64,000 nucleotides of DNA from Solirubrobacter soli DSM 22325 (GTDB lineage Bacteria; Actinomycetota; Thermoleophilia; Solirubrobacterales; Solirubrobacteraceae), in assembly GCF_000423665.1 (NCBI RefSeq), contig NZ_KE384074.1, positions 1 to 64,000 of the forward strand, read 5' to 3'. The stretch's first letter is position 1; every line of letters starts with the position of its first letter. The notes beneath the pieces are model-generated. The model was given only the letters and a program-made list of their open reading frames with translations, was not told the DNA's origin and searched no databases. Of this stretch, positions 7,995 through 15,997 are shown piece by piece. The translations under genes were made by a program, and so were the position numbers.

Positions 7995-9233
7995 GCCGCG
8001 GCCGTCGCGGTTCGACGTCGCCACCCACAACGTTCCGTCGGGCGCGGCCGCGACGGTGCGGATGCGGCCGTAGCGGCCGGCGAGCATCCGGGTCGGCTTG
8101 CCCAAGGACGACCCGCGCAGCGGGATTCGCCACACGCACTCGCCCCGCAGCGCCGCCACGTAGAGGTGCGAGCCGATGATCGCGGCGCCGCTGGGTGACG
8201 CCTCGGACGTCGACCAGGTGACGAGCGGGTTCGTGAAGCGCCCGTCCTGCGTCGGGCCGACGCCCTCGACCTCCGGCCACCCGTAGTTGCGGCCGCGGCG
8301 GATCAGATTGACCTCGTCGCGGGTGTCTTGACCGAACTCGCTCGCCCACATCCGCCCGCGCCGATCCCACGCGAGACCCTGGACGTTCCGGTGCCCCCAG
8401 GTCCAGATCAGCGAGCCTTTGAACGGGTTGCCCGCCGGGACGCTCCCGTCGGGGTTCATCCGCAGGATCTTGCCGTTGAGCGACCCTCGGTCCTGCGCGT
8501 TGGCGGTGTTGCCGGCGTCGCCGACGCCCGCGTAGAGCTTGCCGTCCGGGCCGAACGCGATCCGGCCGCCGTCGTGGATCCCGGCCTTCTGCAGACCTGT
8601 GACGAGATTGCGCACTTTGCCACCGAGGCGGAAGCGAACGATGCGGTTATCGGAAGCCGAGGTCAGATACGCGTAGATGAGCTTGTCGTGAGAGAACTGG
8701 CGAGAAATAGCCAATCCGAGGAGGCCGCCCTCCCCCACGGCCGATACGCCTGGCACCGTCATGACCGCCCGCGCACGACCACCTTTTGCCGGGATACGCA
8801 GGATCTTTCCGGTCGCACGCTCGGCGACGAGGGCGTCGCCGCCCGGCAGGAACGCGATACCCCACGGTACGTCGAGTCCCGTAGATACGGTGCGGCGCGT
8901 AGGAACGCGTGGCGTCCGCGTCGGGGCGGGTGTGGCGGTCGCGGACGCCGTCGCGGTGGCGGTGGCCGTGGGCGACGGCGCGGGATCGGTCGGCGTCGAG
9001 GTCGAGCGGACCGCGTCGCCGGAGGAGGACGAACCGCACGCCGCGAGAACGAGGGCCACGAGCGTGGACGCGGCGAGGCGCGGGGCGACGACGCGGGCGG
9101 AGCGACGAGGTGAGACGGCGCGGGCGGGGCGATGCCGCGTGACGGCGCGGGCGGGGCGGCGCGGCGTGCCAGCGCGGGCGGCGAGGCGCGGCCGGCGGCC
9201 GCGAGGGATCGGCGGTGGCGCCGCGCCGCGCAT
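7950..9233 (-). CDS. Lipoprotein PQQ-dependent sugar dehydrogenase-like beta-propeller
   Basis: Encodes 427 residues. A lipobox (LVLAAC, Cys66) follows a hydrophobic helix, so the mature protein should be an exported lipoprotein. A Thr/Ala/Pro linker (about 75-105) precedes a GSDH-type beta-propeller with characteristic blocks LDVPWGIAFLPGG, VGEGGLLGLAIS, GPDGKLYAGVGDAG, GHRNVQGLAWD and EVNLIRRGRNYGWPEVEG. Relatives are soluble aldose dehydrogenases using PQQ, oxidising sugars outside the membrane; substrate here is unknown. The ATG at 9233 lies 2 bp after the response-regulator stop and no later normal start precedes the hydrophobic helix, so the Arg-rich n-region of about 50 residues seems real and is unusually long. 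Confidence 0.82.
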   Translation of the reverse strand: MRGAAPPPIPRGRRPRLAARAGTPRRPARAVTRHRPARAVSPRRSARVVAPRLAASTLVALVLAACGSSSSGDAVRSTSTPTDPAPSPTATATATASATATPAPTRTPRVPTRRTVSTGLDVPWGIAFLPGGDALVAERATGKILRIPAKGGRARAVMTVPGVSAVGEGGLLGLAISRQFSHDKLIYAYLTSASDNRIVRFRLGGKVRNLVTGLQKAGIHDGGRIAFGPDGKLYAGVGDAGNTANAQDRGSLNGKILRMNPDGSVPAGNPFKGSLIWTWGHRNVQGLAWDRRGRMWASEFGQDTRDEVNLIRRGRNYGWPEVEGVGPTQDGRFTNPLVTWSTSEASPSGAAIIGSHLYVAALRGECVWRIPLRGSSLGKPTRMLAGRYGRIRTVAAAPDGTLWVATSNRDGRGSPRSGDDRIIAVKV

Positions 9234-9235
9234 GA

Positions 9236-9682
9236 TCAGGCCGGCGGCGGGCGGTGCCCCGGGAGCTTGACGACGGTGACGAAGAACTCGTCGATCTGAC
9301 GCACGACGTCGATGAAGCGGTTGAAGTCGACCGGCTTGGTCACGTAGGCGTTGGCGTGCAGGTCGTAGGAGCGCAGGATGTCCTCCTCGGCCTTGGAGGT
9401 CGTGAGCACGACGACCGGGATCGAGCGCAGCGCCGGGTCGGACTTGATCTCGGCGAGCACCTCGCGGCCGTCCTTGCGGGGCAGGTTGAGGTCGAGCAGG
9501 ACGAGGTCCGGACGGTCGGAGTCGGGGGCGCGGAGGTAGTCCATCGCCTCGACGCCGTCGCCGACGATCTTCAACGAGTTGCGCACCTTGTTGTGCTCGA
9601 ACGCCTCTTCGATCAGCACGACGTCGCCGGGGTCGTCCTCCACGAGGAGGACGCTGATCGGCTGGCTGTCGTCTGGGGTCAT
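9236..9682 (-). CDS. Single-domain response regulator (Rcp1-like)
   Basis: Encodes 148 residues made of one receiver domain. The acidic pocket is VEDDPGD (residues about 14-20), the phosphoacceptor is Asp64 in LLDLNLPRKDG, and the conserved Thr/Lys positions lie in VLTTSKAEED and VTKPVDF. There is no output domain, as in cyanobacterial Rcp1 partners of phytochrome-type kinases. The ATG at 9682 (MTPDDSQPI) overlaps the stop of the kinase gene as TGATG. It most likely shuttles phosphate from the adjacent kinase, possibly to the REC-SpoIIE protein of the same operon. Confidence 0.9.
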   Translation of the reverse strand: MTPDDSQPISVLLVEDDPGDVVLIEEAFEHNKVRNSLKIVGDGVEAMDYLRAPDSDRPDLVLLDLNLPRKDGREVLAEIKSDPALRSIPVVVLTTSKAEEDILRSYDLHANAYVTKPVDFNRFIDVVRQIDEFFVTVVKLPGHRPPPA

Positions 9683-11205
9683 CAACTCTCCGGTCGTTTG
9701 GCGGGAAGCGTGAAATAGAAGGTAGAACCCGAGCCGAGGGCCGTCGTGTCCGTGTCCAGCCACATGCGACCGCCGTGGTACTCGACGATCTTGCGGCACA
9801 TCGCGAGACCGATGCCCGTGCCTTCGTACTGGGTGCGGGGATGCAGCCGCTGGAACAGCACGAAGATGCGCTCCGCGTACTCGGCGTCGATCCCGATGCC
9901 GTTGTCGATGCAGCGGAACCGCCAGAAGTCCCCGTCGCGCGTCGCGCTCAAGACCACCCGCGGCGCCACCTCGCCGCGGAACTTGATCGCGTTGGCGATC
10001 AGGTTCTGGAAGACGAGGCGCAGCAGCCCCGCGTCGCCGTGCACGGTCGGCAGCGTCCCGTCGACCTCCAGGACCGCGTCGTTCTCCTCGATCGCCCGCG
10101 ACAGGTCCCCGCGCACGCGCTCCAGCAACAGGCCGCAGTCGACGTCCACGTGCGGCTGCTCCATCCGCCCCACGCGCGAGAACGCCAGCAGGTCGTTGAT
10201 CAGGTCCTGCATGCGGCGGGCGCCGTCGACCGCGAAGGCGATGTACTGGTCGGCGCGCTCGTCGAGCTGGCCGCCGTAGCGCTGCTGGAGCAACTGGCAG
10301 AAGGACGCGACCTTACGCAACGGCTCCTGGAGGTCGTGCGAGGCGACGTAGGCGAACTGCTCGAGCTCGGCGTTGGAGCGCCGGAGGTCGGCCTCGGCGA
10401 CCCGCAGCGCGTCGAGCTCGGCGACGATCCGTGCCCGCATCGCGTCGACGTCCTCCCCCAGGTCCACGACCTCGCGCGCCCCCGACCCGCGCACCTCGGT
10501 CCCGAACTCCCCGCGGGCGACCTTGCGCACCGCCCGCGCGAGCTCCTGGACGGGAACGACGAGCTGGCGGCGCAGCGTCAGCGCCACGGCGGCGACGCTC
10601 AAGAGGATCACGATGCCGGTCCCGAGGACCCAGAAGCGGACGACGTCGGCGTTGCGGTCGAGCTCGGCGCGGGCGGACTCGCGCGCCGGAGTGAGCACGC
10701 GCTGGAGGTCGGCGATCGCCGCCCGGAAGGCGTCGAAGCGCTCCTTGCCGGCCTCGACGGCGCCAGGTGTCCGCGCGGCGGCGGGATCCGAGCGCACGAC
10801 GGCGATCGTCGGCTCGGCGTAGCCGCTACGCCACTCGGCGGCGGTCCGCCCGACCGCGTCGACGGGATCGTGGAGGAAGCGCACGTCGTCGAGCGCGGCG
10901 ATCGCGCGCAACCGCGCGAGCGCGGCGGCCTCGTCGCGCTGACCCGACCGATATGGATCGAGGAACCGGTCGTCCCGGCCGAGCATGAAGCCCCGGAGGC
11001 CCGTCTCCTGGTCGGTCAACGCGGCCTTGATCTGCTCGGCCGTGATCGCCGCGGGGTCCAGCCGGTCGGCCAGCCGCTCGCGCGCGTCGCCGAGCCGCGA
11101 GAGCGCGATCGCCGACGCGACCGAGCCGAGTACGCCGACGAAGACGAGCAGCGCGACCGAGATCGCGAACCACTGATTCGCCGTCAACCGACGGCGGCGA
11201 ATCAT
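9682..11205 (-). CDS. CHASE3-HAMP sensor histidine kinase
   Basis: Encodes 507 residues. Transmembrane helix 1 is at 13-33, and an extracytoplasmic CHASE3-like helical sensor spans 34-190 (DQETGLRGFMLGRDDRFLDPY is diagnostic). Helix 2 is at about 193-211, HAMP follows to 265, and a short coiled coil leads to the HisKA box HDLQEPLRKV with His290. The ATPase domain has the N box NLIANAIKF and the G boxes DNGIGID and GTGIGLAMC. The HDLQEPLR box is typical of phytochrome-like kinases paired with Rcp1-type regulators, matching the next gene. Its start overlaps the stop of the REC-SpoIIE gene (ATGA). Confidence 0.92.
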   Translation of the reverse strand: MIRRRRLTANQWFAISVALLVFVGVLGSVASAIALSRLGDARERLADRLDPAAITAEQIKAALTDQETGLRGFMLGRDDRFLDPYRSGQRDEAAALARLRAIAALDDVRFLHDPVDAVGRTAAEWRSGYAEPTIAVVRSDPAAARTPGAVEAGKERFDAFRAAIADLQRVLTPARESARAELDRNADVVRFWVLGTGIVILLSVAAVALTLRRQLVVPVQELARAVRKVARGEFGTEVRGSGAREVVDLGEDVDAMRARIVAELDALRVAEADLRRSNAELEQFAYVASHDLQEPLRKVASFCQLLQQRYGGQLDERADQYIAFAVDGARRMQDLINDLLAFSRVGRMEQPHVDVDCGLLLERVRGDLSRAIEENDAVLEVDGTLPTVHGDAGLLRLVFQNLIANAIKFRGEVAPRVVLSATRDGDFWRFRCIDNGIGIDAEYAERIFVLFQRLHPRTQYEGTGIGLAMCRKIVEYHGGRMWLDTDTTALGSGSTFYFTLPAKRPES

Positions 11206-12386
11206 GTCCGTTGCACCAGGAACGCGGCGACGTCGTCGAGCATCGGGCCGCCGTTGAGCTCCTCGGCGCCCTCGACGAGAGCGGTCAACAGCCCGGGCGC
11301 GGTCTCGTCGCGCAATCCGCGCACCATCGCCTCCAGGCCCTCGCCGCCCAGCCGGTCCGACCCCACGCCGGTGCGGCCCTCGATCAGCCCGTCGGTGTAG
11401 AGCAGCAGCGACCAGCGGTCCGGCAGGTCGTGCGACACGGGTGTCCACGCCGCGTCATCGACCACTCCGAGCGGCGGATCGACGAACGCCGGCTCCAACG
11501 TCGTGATGCCACGCGCGATCAGCAGCGGCGGCGGGTGCCCCGCGACCCGGACGGACACGGACGAGCGGTCCGGCGCCACCGAGATCATCGCGAGCGTCGT
11601 GAACATCCACGCGAAGTGGCGCTCGGCGTCGTGGATCCGCTGCAGCGTGGGAAGGATGTCGTCTGCGCCCGAGAGCACGAGCGTCCGCCACGCGATCCGC
11701 AGGCAGACACCCAAAGCGGCCGCGTCCGGACCGTGGCCGGACACGTCGCCGATCACGGCGTGCACCGTGCCGTCCGCGACCTGCACCGCGTCGTAGAAGT
11801 CGCCACCGAGCAGCGCCCGCTGGCGCCCCGGGCGGTAGTGGGCGGTCAGGAGCAGCGCGGGATCGGTGACCAGCGGCGCCGGAAGCAGGCCGCGCTCCAA
11901 CCGCGCGTTCTCCTCCTGGTGCGCGCGGGCGAGCTCCAGCTGCTGGCGCGCCTCGTCGGCCCGGCGGCGCTCGACCGCGTAGCGCACCGCGCGCGCCAGT
12001 CCTTGCCCGTCGATCTGGCCCTTGACCAGGTAGTCCTGCGCGCCCGCGGCGACCGCCTGCGTGCCGCGGACCTCGTCGTCGAAGCCCGTCAGCACGAGCA
12101 CGGACATGTCCGCCCGGTCGGTCTTGAGCTGGTGCAGCGCGGTCAGGCCGTGGGCGTCGGGCAGGTCGAGGTCGAGCAGGACGCAGTCGATCTCGTCGAA
12201 CGGCACGCGTCGCGCGCCGGCCAGCGTCGGCTCGCGCAGGAGCTCGACGTGGGCGCCGCTGACCGCGAGGAGCTCCTCGACGAGGAGCGCGTCCCCGTCG
12301 TCGTCCTCGACGAGCAGGATCCGGATCGGCGACGAGGCTGCCGCGGTGTCACGCGGAGCTGTGTTGACGGTCTCTGGAGGACTCAC
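11202..12386 (-). CDS. Receiver-domain PP2C/SpoIIE phosphatase (RsbU/RssB-type)
   Basis: Encodes 394 residues from GTG at 12386. An N-terminal receiver domain (residues 20-140) has VEDDDGD and phosphoacceptor Asp72 in LLDLDLPDAHG. A helical linker (about 145-175) precedes a SpoIIE/PP2C-type Ser/Thr phosphatase domain whose metal-binding blocks GGDFYDA, GDVSGHGPDAA and LLLYTDGLIEGR are intact. Such proteins dephosphorylate anti-sigma-factor antagonists in partner-switching stress responses; here activity would depend on phosphorylation of the receiver. It is the first gene of a run with the kinase and Rcp1-like regulator. No anti-sigma or antagonist gene lies in the window, so the target must be elsewhere. 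Confidence 0.9.
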   Translation of the reverse strand: MSPPETVNTAPRDTAAASSPIRILLVEDDDGDALLVEELLAVSGAHVELLREPTLAGARRVPFDEIDCVLLDLDLPDAHGLTALHQLKTDRADMSVLVLTGFDDEVRGTQAVAAGAQDYLVKGQIDGQGLARAVRYAVERRRADEARQQLELARAHQEENARLERGLLPAPLVTDPALLLTAHYRPGRQRALLGGDFYDAVQVADGTVHAVIGDVSGHGPDAAALGVCLRIAWRTLVLSGADDILPTLQRIHDAERHFAWMFTTLAMISVAPDRSSVSVRVAGHPPPLLIARGITTLEPAFVDPPLGVVDDAAWTPVSHDLPDRWSLLLYTDGLIEGRTGVGSDRLGGEGLEAMVRGLRDETAPGLLTALVEGAEELNGGPMLDDVAAFLVQRT

Positions 12387-12461
12387 GTGTCGTTCTGGCT
12401 CCGCAAGCTGCCCCACCATACCCACGGGAACGGCGCCCCAAGCCCAGTAGCCTGCGGCACC

Positions 12462-12809
12462 GTGAACGACGCGACCGCGGTGATCGCCGGAGGCGCGCTG
12501 GGCACGCTGGCGCGGGCCGGCCTCGCAGAAGCGATGCCCGTGCATCCGGGCACGTGGCCGTGGGCGACCTTCGTGGCCAACATCGCGGGCTCGCTGATCC
12601 TCGGGTGGGTGGTGATCGCCAAGGCGCATTGGCGCCCGTTCGTCGGCACCGGCTTCTGCGGCGCGCTGACGACGTTCTCGACCTTCCAGGTGCAGATCGT
12701 CGTCCTGGGCGACGACGGGCACGTCCCGCTGGCGGCGCTGTATCTGGCCGTGAGCGTGATCGTCGGGCTGGCGGCGGCACACGCGGGAGCGAAGTTGGCG
12801 CGCCGATGA
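12462..12809 (+). CDS. crcB: Fluoride channel CrcB/Fluc, first subunit
   Basis: Encodes 115 residues with four hydrophobic helices, the standard CrcB size. The family motifs are present: GALGTLARAGL near the N-terminus, an asparagine in FVANIAGSLILG, and the pore motif GALTTFSTF. CrcB proteins form dual-topology dimeric channels that expel fluoride. The start is GTG at 12462. The gene overlaps a second crcB by 4 bp (ATGA), the arrangement used by species in which two Fluc subunits form a heterodimer. I saw no convincing fluoride riboswitch in the 75 bp upstream. Confidence 0.9.
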   Translation: MNDATAVIAGGALGTLARAGLAEAMPVHPGTWPWATFVANIAGSLILGWVVIAKAHWRPFVGTGFCGALTTFSTFQVQIVVLGDDGHVPLAALYLAVSVIVGLAAAHAGAKLARR

Positions 12810-13105
12810 TCGCGTGGGTGGCGATGACGGCCGCGGGCTCGCTCGGCGCGTTCCTGCGCTGGCAGGCGTCCAAGCGCTTCGCCCCGCGCGGGACGTTGCT
12901 CGTCAACCTCACGGGCGCGTTCGTGGCCGGGCTCGTCACCGGACTGCACCCGAGCTCCACCGTCCTCATGATCGCCGGCACCGGCTTCCTCGGCGGCTAC
13001 ACCACGTTCTCGACCTGGATGGTGGAGCGCACCTACATCGCCACCTCGATCGTCGCCGGCCTGGCGGTGGCCTCGGCCGGCTTCGCGCTCGGCTCGTCGT
13101 TCTGA
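12806..13105 (+). CDS. crcB: Fluoride channel CrcB/Fluc, second subunit
   Basis: Encodes 99 residues. It contains GSLGAFLRWQ, the asparagine motif LLVNLTGAFVAG and the pore motif GGYTTFSTWMVE, all diagnostic for CrcB. It is slightly shorter than usual, but all four helices are visible. The ATG overlaps the previous stop (ATGA), so the two subunits are made together, consistent with a fixed-orientation heterodimer. Its last 73 bp overlap the convergent MFS gene's 3' end at 13033, which may limit the reliability of the other gene's tail rather than this one. Confidence 0.9.
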   Translation: MIAWVAMTAAGSLGAFLRWQASKRFAPRGTLLVNLTGAFVAGLVTGLHPSSTVLMIAGTGFLGGYTTFSTWMVERTYIATSIVAGLAVASAGFALGSSF

Positions 13106-14358
13106 CCCTCGATCGCGCGCATGCCAGGGGCGTACAACGCGGCCAGGGTGACGACCGCGCCCAGCACCCCCGCGCCGATCAACGTCTCCCGCACGCCGAT
13201 CGCCCCGCTCACGGGCCCGGTCAGCGCGAAGCTCAGCGGGAGCAGCCCGATCGAGATCAGCCAGTCGAGGCTCGAGACGCGGCCGAGCAGCGCCGCCGGA
13301 ACATGCTTCTGCTTGGCCGTCGCCCAGACGATCGTCCCCGCGGTCTCGAACGCGTTGAACGCGAACGAGGCGAGCATCAGCTGCCACACCGCGTTGGCGA
13401 TCCCGTACCCCGCCACGCACAGCGTCCCGAGCGTCCAGACCGCGTACATGAAGGTGATGTCGCGGCGCGGGAGCCCGCCCTGGCCGATGATCACCGCGCA
13501 CAGCACCGACCCGATGCCGCCGGCGGCGAAGACGATGCCGAGGTCGGCCGCGCTCCCGCCCAGCTCGTTCTTGACCACGTACGGCAGCAGGACCTCGGCC
13601 GGCCCCATGAACAGCAGGTAGGCGATGGCGGCACTCGCGAACGTCGCCCACAGCCAGACGCGACCCCGGATGAAGCTCCACCCCACGCGGATGTCGGCGA
13701 CGACGCTCCCGGAGGCCGTGCGCAGCGTCGGCCGGGCCCGCATCGACAGCACCACGCCTGCCGACAGCACGAACGACGCGGCGTCGAACGCGAACGCCGC
13801 TCCCGCGCCGACCGCCGCCACCAGCAGGCCGCCCAGCGCCGGACCCGCGAGCCGCAGTGCCAGCGGGCGCACGAACTGGTCGAGCGCGTTCGCCTGGCCG
13901 AGGTCGGATTCCGGCAGGACGTCCGGCACGATCGCGTCGAACGCCGGGTTGAAGAACGCCGCGCCGACGCCGTAGACCGCGACCAGCGCGACGACGTGCC
14001 AGAGCTCGATCGCCCCCGTCAGCGACAGCAGCGCGAGCAGCCCCACCGCGAGGCCGCGGGTGACGTCGGCCGCGACCATCACCCGCCGCCGGTCGAACCG
14101 GTCCACGACGACGCCGCCGATCAGCAGCAGCGCGATCGTCGGCACCGCCATCGCGATCCCCACCAGCGAGAGCGCGGTCGGGACGTTCGAGAGCGCGTAG
14201 ACCTGCCACGCCATCGCGACCATGAACATGCCGTCGCCGAGCAGCGACACGCACATGCCGGTCCACAGCAGCCGGAAGTCGCGGTGGCGCAGCGGTGCGA
14301 GCAGCCGCACGCGGCTGAAGCCGCCGACGCGGTCCAGGCCCTCGTAGGAGTGGTGCAT
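13033..14358 (-). CDS. MFS transporter coupled to the alpha-oxoamine synthase
   Basis: Encodes 441 residues with about 12 helices. RHRDFRLLWTGMCVSLLGDGMFMVAMAWQ near the N-terminus and VVDRFDRRRVMVAADV place it in the EntS-like MFS_3 exporters. The ATG at 14358 overlaps the stop of the oxoamine-synthase gene as TGATG, so the two are translationally coupled and I infer that it exports that enzyme's product. The final residues (after about 415) are hydrophilic and overlap the crcB gene on the other strand. Confidence 0.88.
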   Translation of the reverse strand: MHHSYEGLDRVGGFSRVRLLAPLRHRDFRLLWTGMCVSLLGDGMFMVAMAWQVYALSNVPTALSLVGIAMAVPTIALLLIGGVVVDRFDRRRVMVAADVTRGLAVGLLALLSLTGAIELWHVVALVAVYGVGAAFFNPAFDAIVPDVLPESDLGQANALDQFVRPLALRLAGPALGGLLVAAVGAGAAFAFDAASFVLSAGVVLSMRARPTLRTASGSVVADIRVGWSFIRGRVWLWATFASAAIAYLLFMGPAEVLLPYVVKNELGGSAADLGIVFAAGGIGSVLCAVIIGQGGLPRRDITFMYAVWTLGTLCVAGYGIANAVWQLMLASFAFNAFETAGTIVWATAKQKHVPAALLGRVSSLDWLISIGLLPLSFALTGPVSGAIGVRETLIGAGVLGAVVTLAALYAPGMRAIEGQNDEPSAKPAEATARPATIEVAM

Positions 14359-15614
14359 CAGGCGCGCTGCAGCCAGCCGCGCTCGGCGAGCTCCTCGATC
14401 GTCTCGCACAGCATGAAGATCTCGTCGGCTGTGTTGGCCGAGGTGATCTGCGCACGGAAGCCGACCTCGGCCTTCGGGACCAGCGGGAACGCGGCCAGCG
14501 TCACGTAGATGCCGCGGTCGAAGAGGAACTGGCCGACCTCGGCGATCTTCGTGTGGTCGGCGATCGGCAGCTCGACGATCGGGAAGCCCGAGCGGTTGGG
14601 CGTGTGGGCGCCGACGCGGTCGACGGTTTCCAGCACTTTGAGCGTGTGTTCGCAGAGCGTCTTGCGCAAGTGGTCGCCGCGCTCGTCGTTGACGCGCAGG
14701 CCCTCGAGCACGGTCGCCAGCGAGGCGACCGGCGACGGGCCGGAGTACAGGTACGGCGGTGCGCCGACCTTGAGCAGGTCCTTGACCTCGGTGGGGCAGG
14801 CGATGAAGGCCATCAGCGACGAGTAGGCCTTCGAGAAGCCGCCGACGAGGACGATGTTGTCGTAGGTCTCGTCGGCGTGCTTGACCACGCTGTTGCCGCG
14901 AATGCCGTAGGCGCACGTCTCGTCGGGGCGGCGCTCGCCGATCACGCCGAAGCCGTGGGCGTCGTCGACGTAGAGCAGCGCGCCGTGGGCGCGGGCGACC
15001 GCGGCGAACGCGCGCAGGTCCGGGGCGTTGCCGGTCATCGAGTTCACGCCGTCCATGCAGACGAGCTTCGTCTCGCCGCCGGACTCGCGCAGGAGCGTGT
15101 CGAGGTGGTCCGGGTCCTCGAAACGGAAGCGCTTGACGGTGGCGCCGCGGGACTTCGCGACGTGGCACCCGTCGTAGATCGTCTTGTGCGCGCGGGCGTC
15201 GAGGAAGATCGTCCCGTTGCCGGCCAGCAGCGGGATCACCGACATGTGGATGTGGGTGATCGTGGCCATCACGAGTGCGTCCTCGCAGCCGAGCAGCGCG
15301 ACCAGCTTGCGTTCGATCTGCTCGTACAGCACCGGCGAGCCGAGGAGGCGCGACCAGGACGGGTGCGTGCCCCAGGCGTCGAGGTAGGCGGGGACGGCCT
15401 CGATGATCTCGCGGTCCAGGTCCAGCCCGAGGTAGTTGCAGGAGGCGAAGTCGGCGAGCCAGTGGTCGCCGATGCGGATCATCCGGCCCTGCTGCTCGTC
15501 GATGACGGCGTCCATCATCGGGTGCGAGTGCTTGAGGGCGGCGAGATCCCCGCAGGTCTGGAGCCACCGCTCCAGCCAAGGGGTGGACGGGGTGAGGTCG
15601 ATGAGGCTCGTCAT
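14358..15614 (-). CDS. Alpha-oxoamine synthase family enzyme (BioF/KBL/CqsA-like)
   Basis: Encodes 418 residues of a fold-type I PLP enzyme. It has FASCNYLGLD near residue 55, the ring-stacking loop about 115-125, VDDAHGFGVIG with Asp217 and His220, and the Schiff-base lysine Lys262 in GGFSKAYSS. Family members condense an amino acid with an acyl-CoA and lose CO2 to give alpha-amino ketones (8-amino-7-oxononanoate, aminoketobutyrate, sphinganine precursors, or the CAI-1 autoinducer precursor made by CqsA). No biotin or threonine-degradation genes are nearby, whereas an exporter is coupled downstream, so I favour a secreted metabolite or signal. Direct repeats of SARP type lie at 15638-15655, just upstream. 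Confidence 0.85.
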   Translation of the reverse strand: MTSLIDLTPSTPWLERWLQTCGDLAALKHSHPMMDAVIDEQQGRMIRIGDHWLADFASCNYLGLDLDREIIEAVPAYLDAWGTHPSWSRLLGSPVLYEQIERKLVALLGCEDALVMATITHIHMSVIPLLAGNGTIFLDARAHKTIYDGCHVAKSRGATVKRFRFEDPDHLDTLLRESGGETKLVCMDGVNSMTGNAPDLRAFAAVARAHGALLYVDDAHGFGVIGERRPDETCAYGIRGNSVVKHADETYDNIVLVGGFSKAYSSLMAFIACPTEVKDLLKVGAPPYLYSGPSPVASLATVLEGLRVNDERGDHLRKTLCEHTLKVLETVDRVGAHTPNRSGFPIVELPIADHTKIAEVGQFLFDRGIYVTLAAFPLVPKAEVGFRAQITSANTADEIFMLCETIEELAERGWLQRA

Positions 15615-15637
15615 GGCCCCCCGTTTGGTAGGCGGGA

Positions 15638-15655
15638 CCGGTAATGCGCCGGTTA
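15638..15655 (-). promoter_or_regulatory. SARP-like heptamer direct repeat upstream of the oxoamine synthase
   Basis: On the plus strand CCGGTAA-TGCG-CCGGTTA: two near-identical heptamers separated by 4 bp, an 11-bp period. Read toward the synthase start (15614), the repeats end 7-8 bp before a TACCAA box. This matches the known SARP layout, in which BTAD-type activators bind direct heptamer repeats next to the -10. A closely similar repeat precedes the regulator gene at 52707. The repeats are seen directly; SARP control is inferred. Confidence 0.5.
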
Positions 15656-15997
15656 TATGGCGGTCGGGTGGCGGGGCTCGTAGAGCCCGAGCTCACCGCC
15701 GCCCGGCACGCGCAGCGCCGTCAATCGACCCCAGCGTTCGTCGCTCACCGGGCGGGTGAACTCGACGCCCTTGGCCCTGAGTTCCGCCATCGTGGAGTCG
15801 AGGTCGTCGCACATCAGATAGAGCTCGACGGCGGCTTCGTCGGCCGGATGCGCCGCGATCTCGGCGGGCGGCAGGGCGAAGATCAGCCAGCCGCCGCCGG
15901 CATCGACGGACTTGAGCTCCAGCGTGTCGCGCAGGAACGCGCGTGTCGCCTCGGCGTCCTTCGCGTACAGGATCGCGTGGGCGCCGATGATGGTCAC
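15653..15997 (-). CDS. VOC (glyoxalase/bleomycin-resistance) family protein
   Basis: Encodes 114 residues with the two beta-alpha-beta-beta-beta modules of the vicinal oxygen chelate fold. It begins MTIIGAHAILYAKDAEATRAFL and contains FALPPAEIAAHP and VPGGGELGLYEP, typical of actinobacterial glyoxalase-like proteins. The metal ligands appear to be His at the first strand and Glu near the C-terminus. The start is GTG at 15997, overlapping the stop of the PPOX gene (GTGA). Substrate cannot be deduced; roles range from detoxification to antibiotic binding. Confidence 0.85.
   Translation of the reverse strand: MTIIGAHAILYAKDAEATRAFLRDTLELKSVDAGGGWLIFALPPAEIAAHPADEAAVELYLMCDDLDSTMAELRAKGVEFTRPVSDERWGRLTALRVPGGGELGLYEPRHPTAI

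Noticed and set aside
12387..12461. Fluoride riboswitch in front of the crcB pair
   Set aside because: The conserved pseudoknot sequence elements were not recognisable in the 75 bp before the GTG start.
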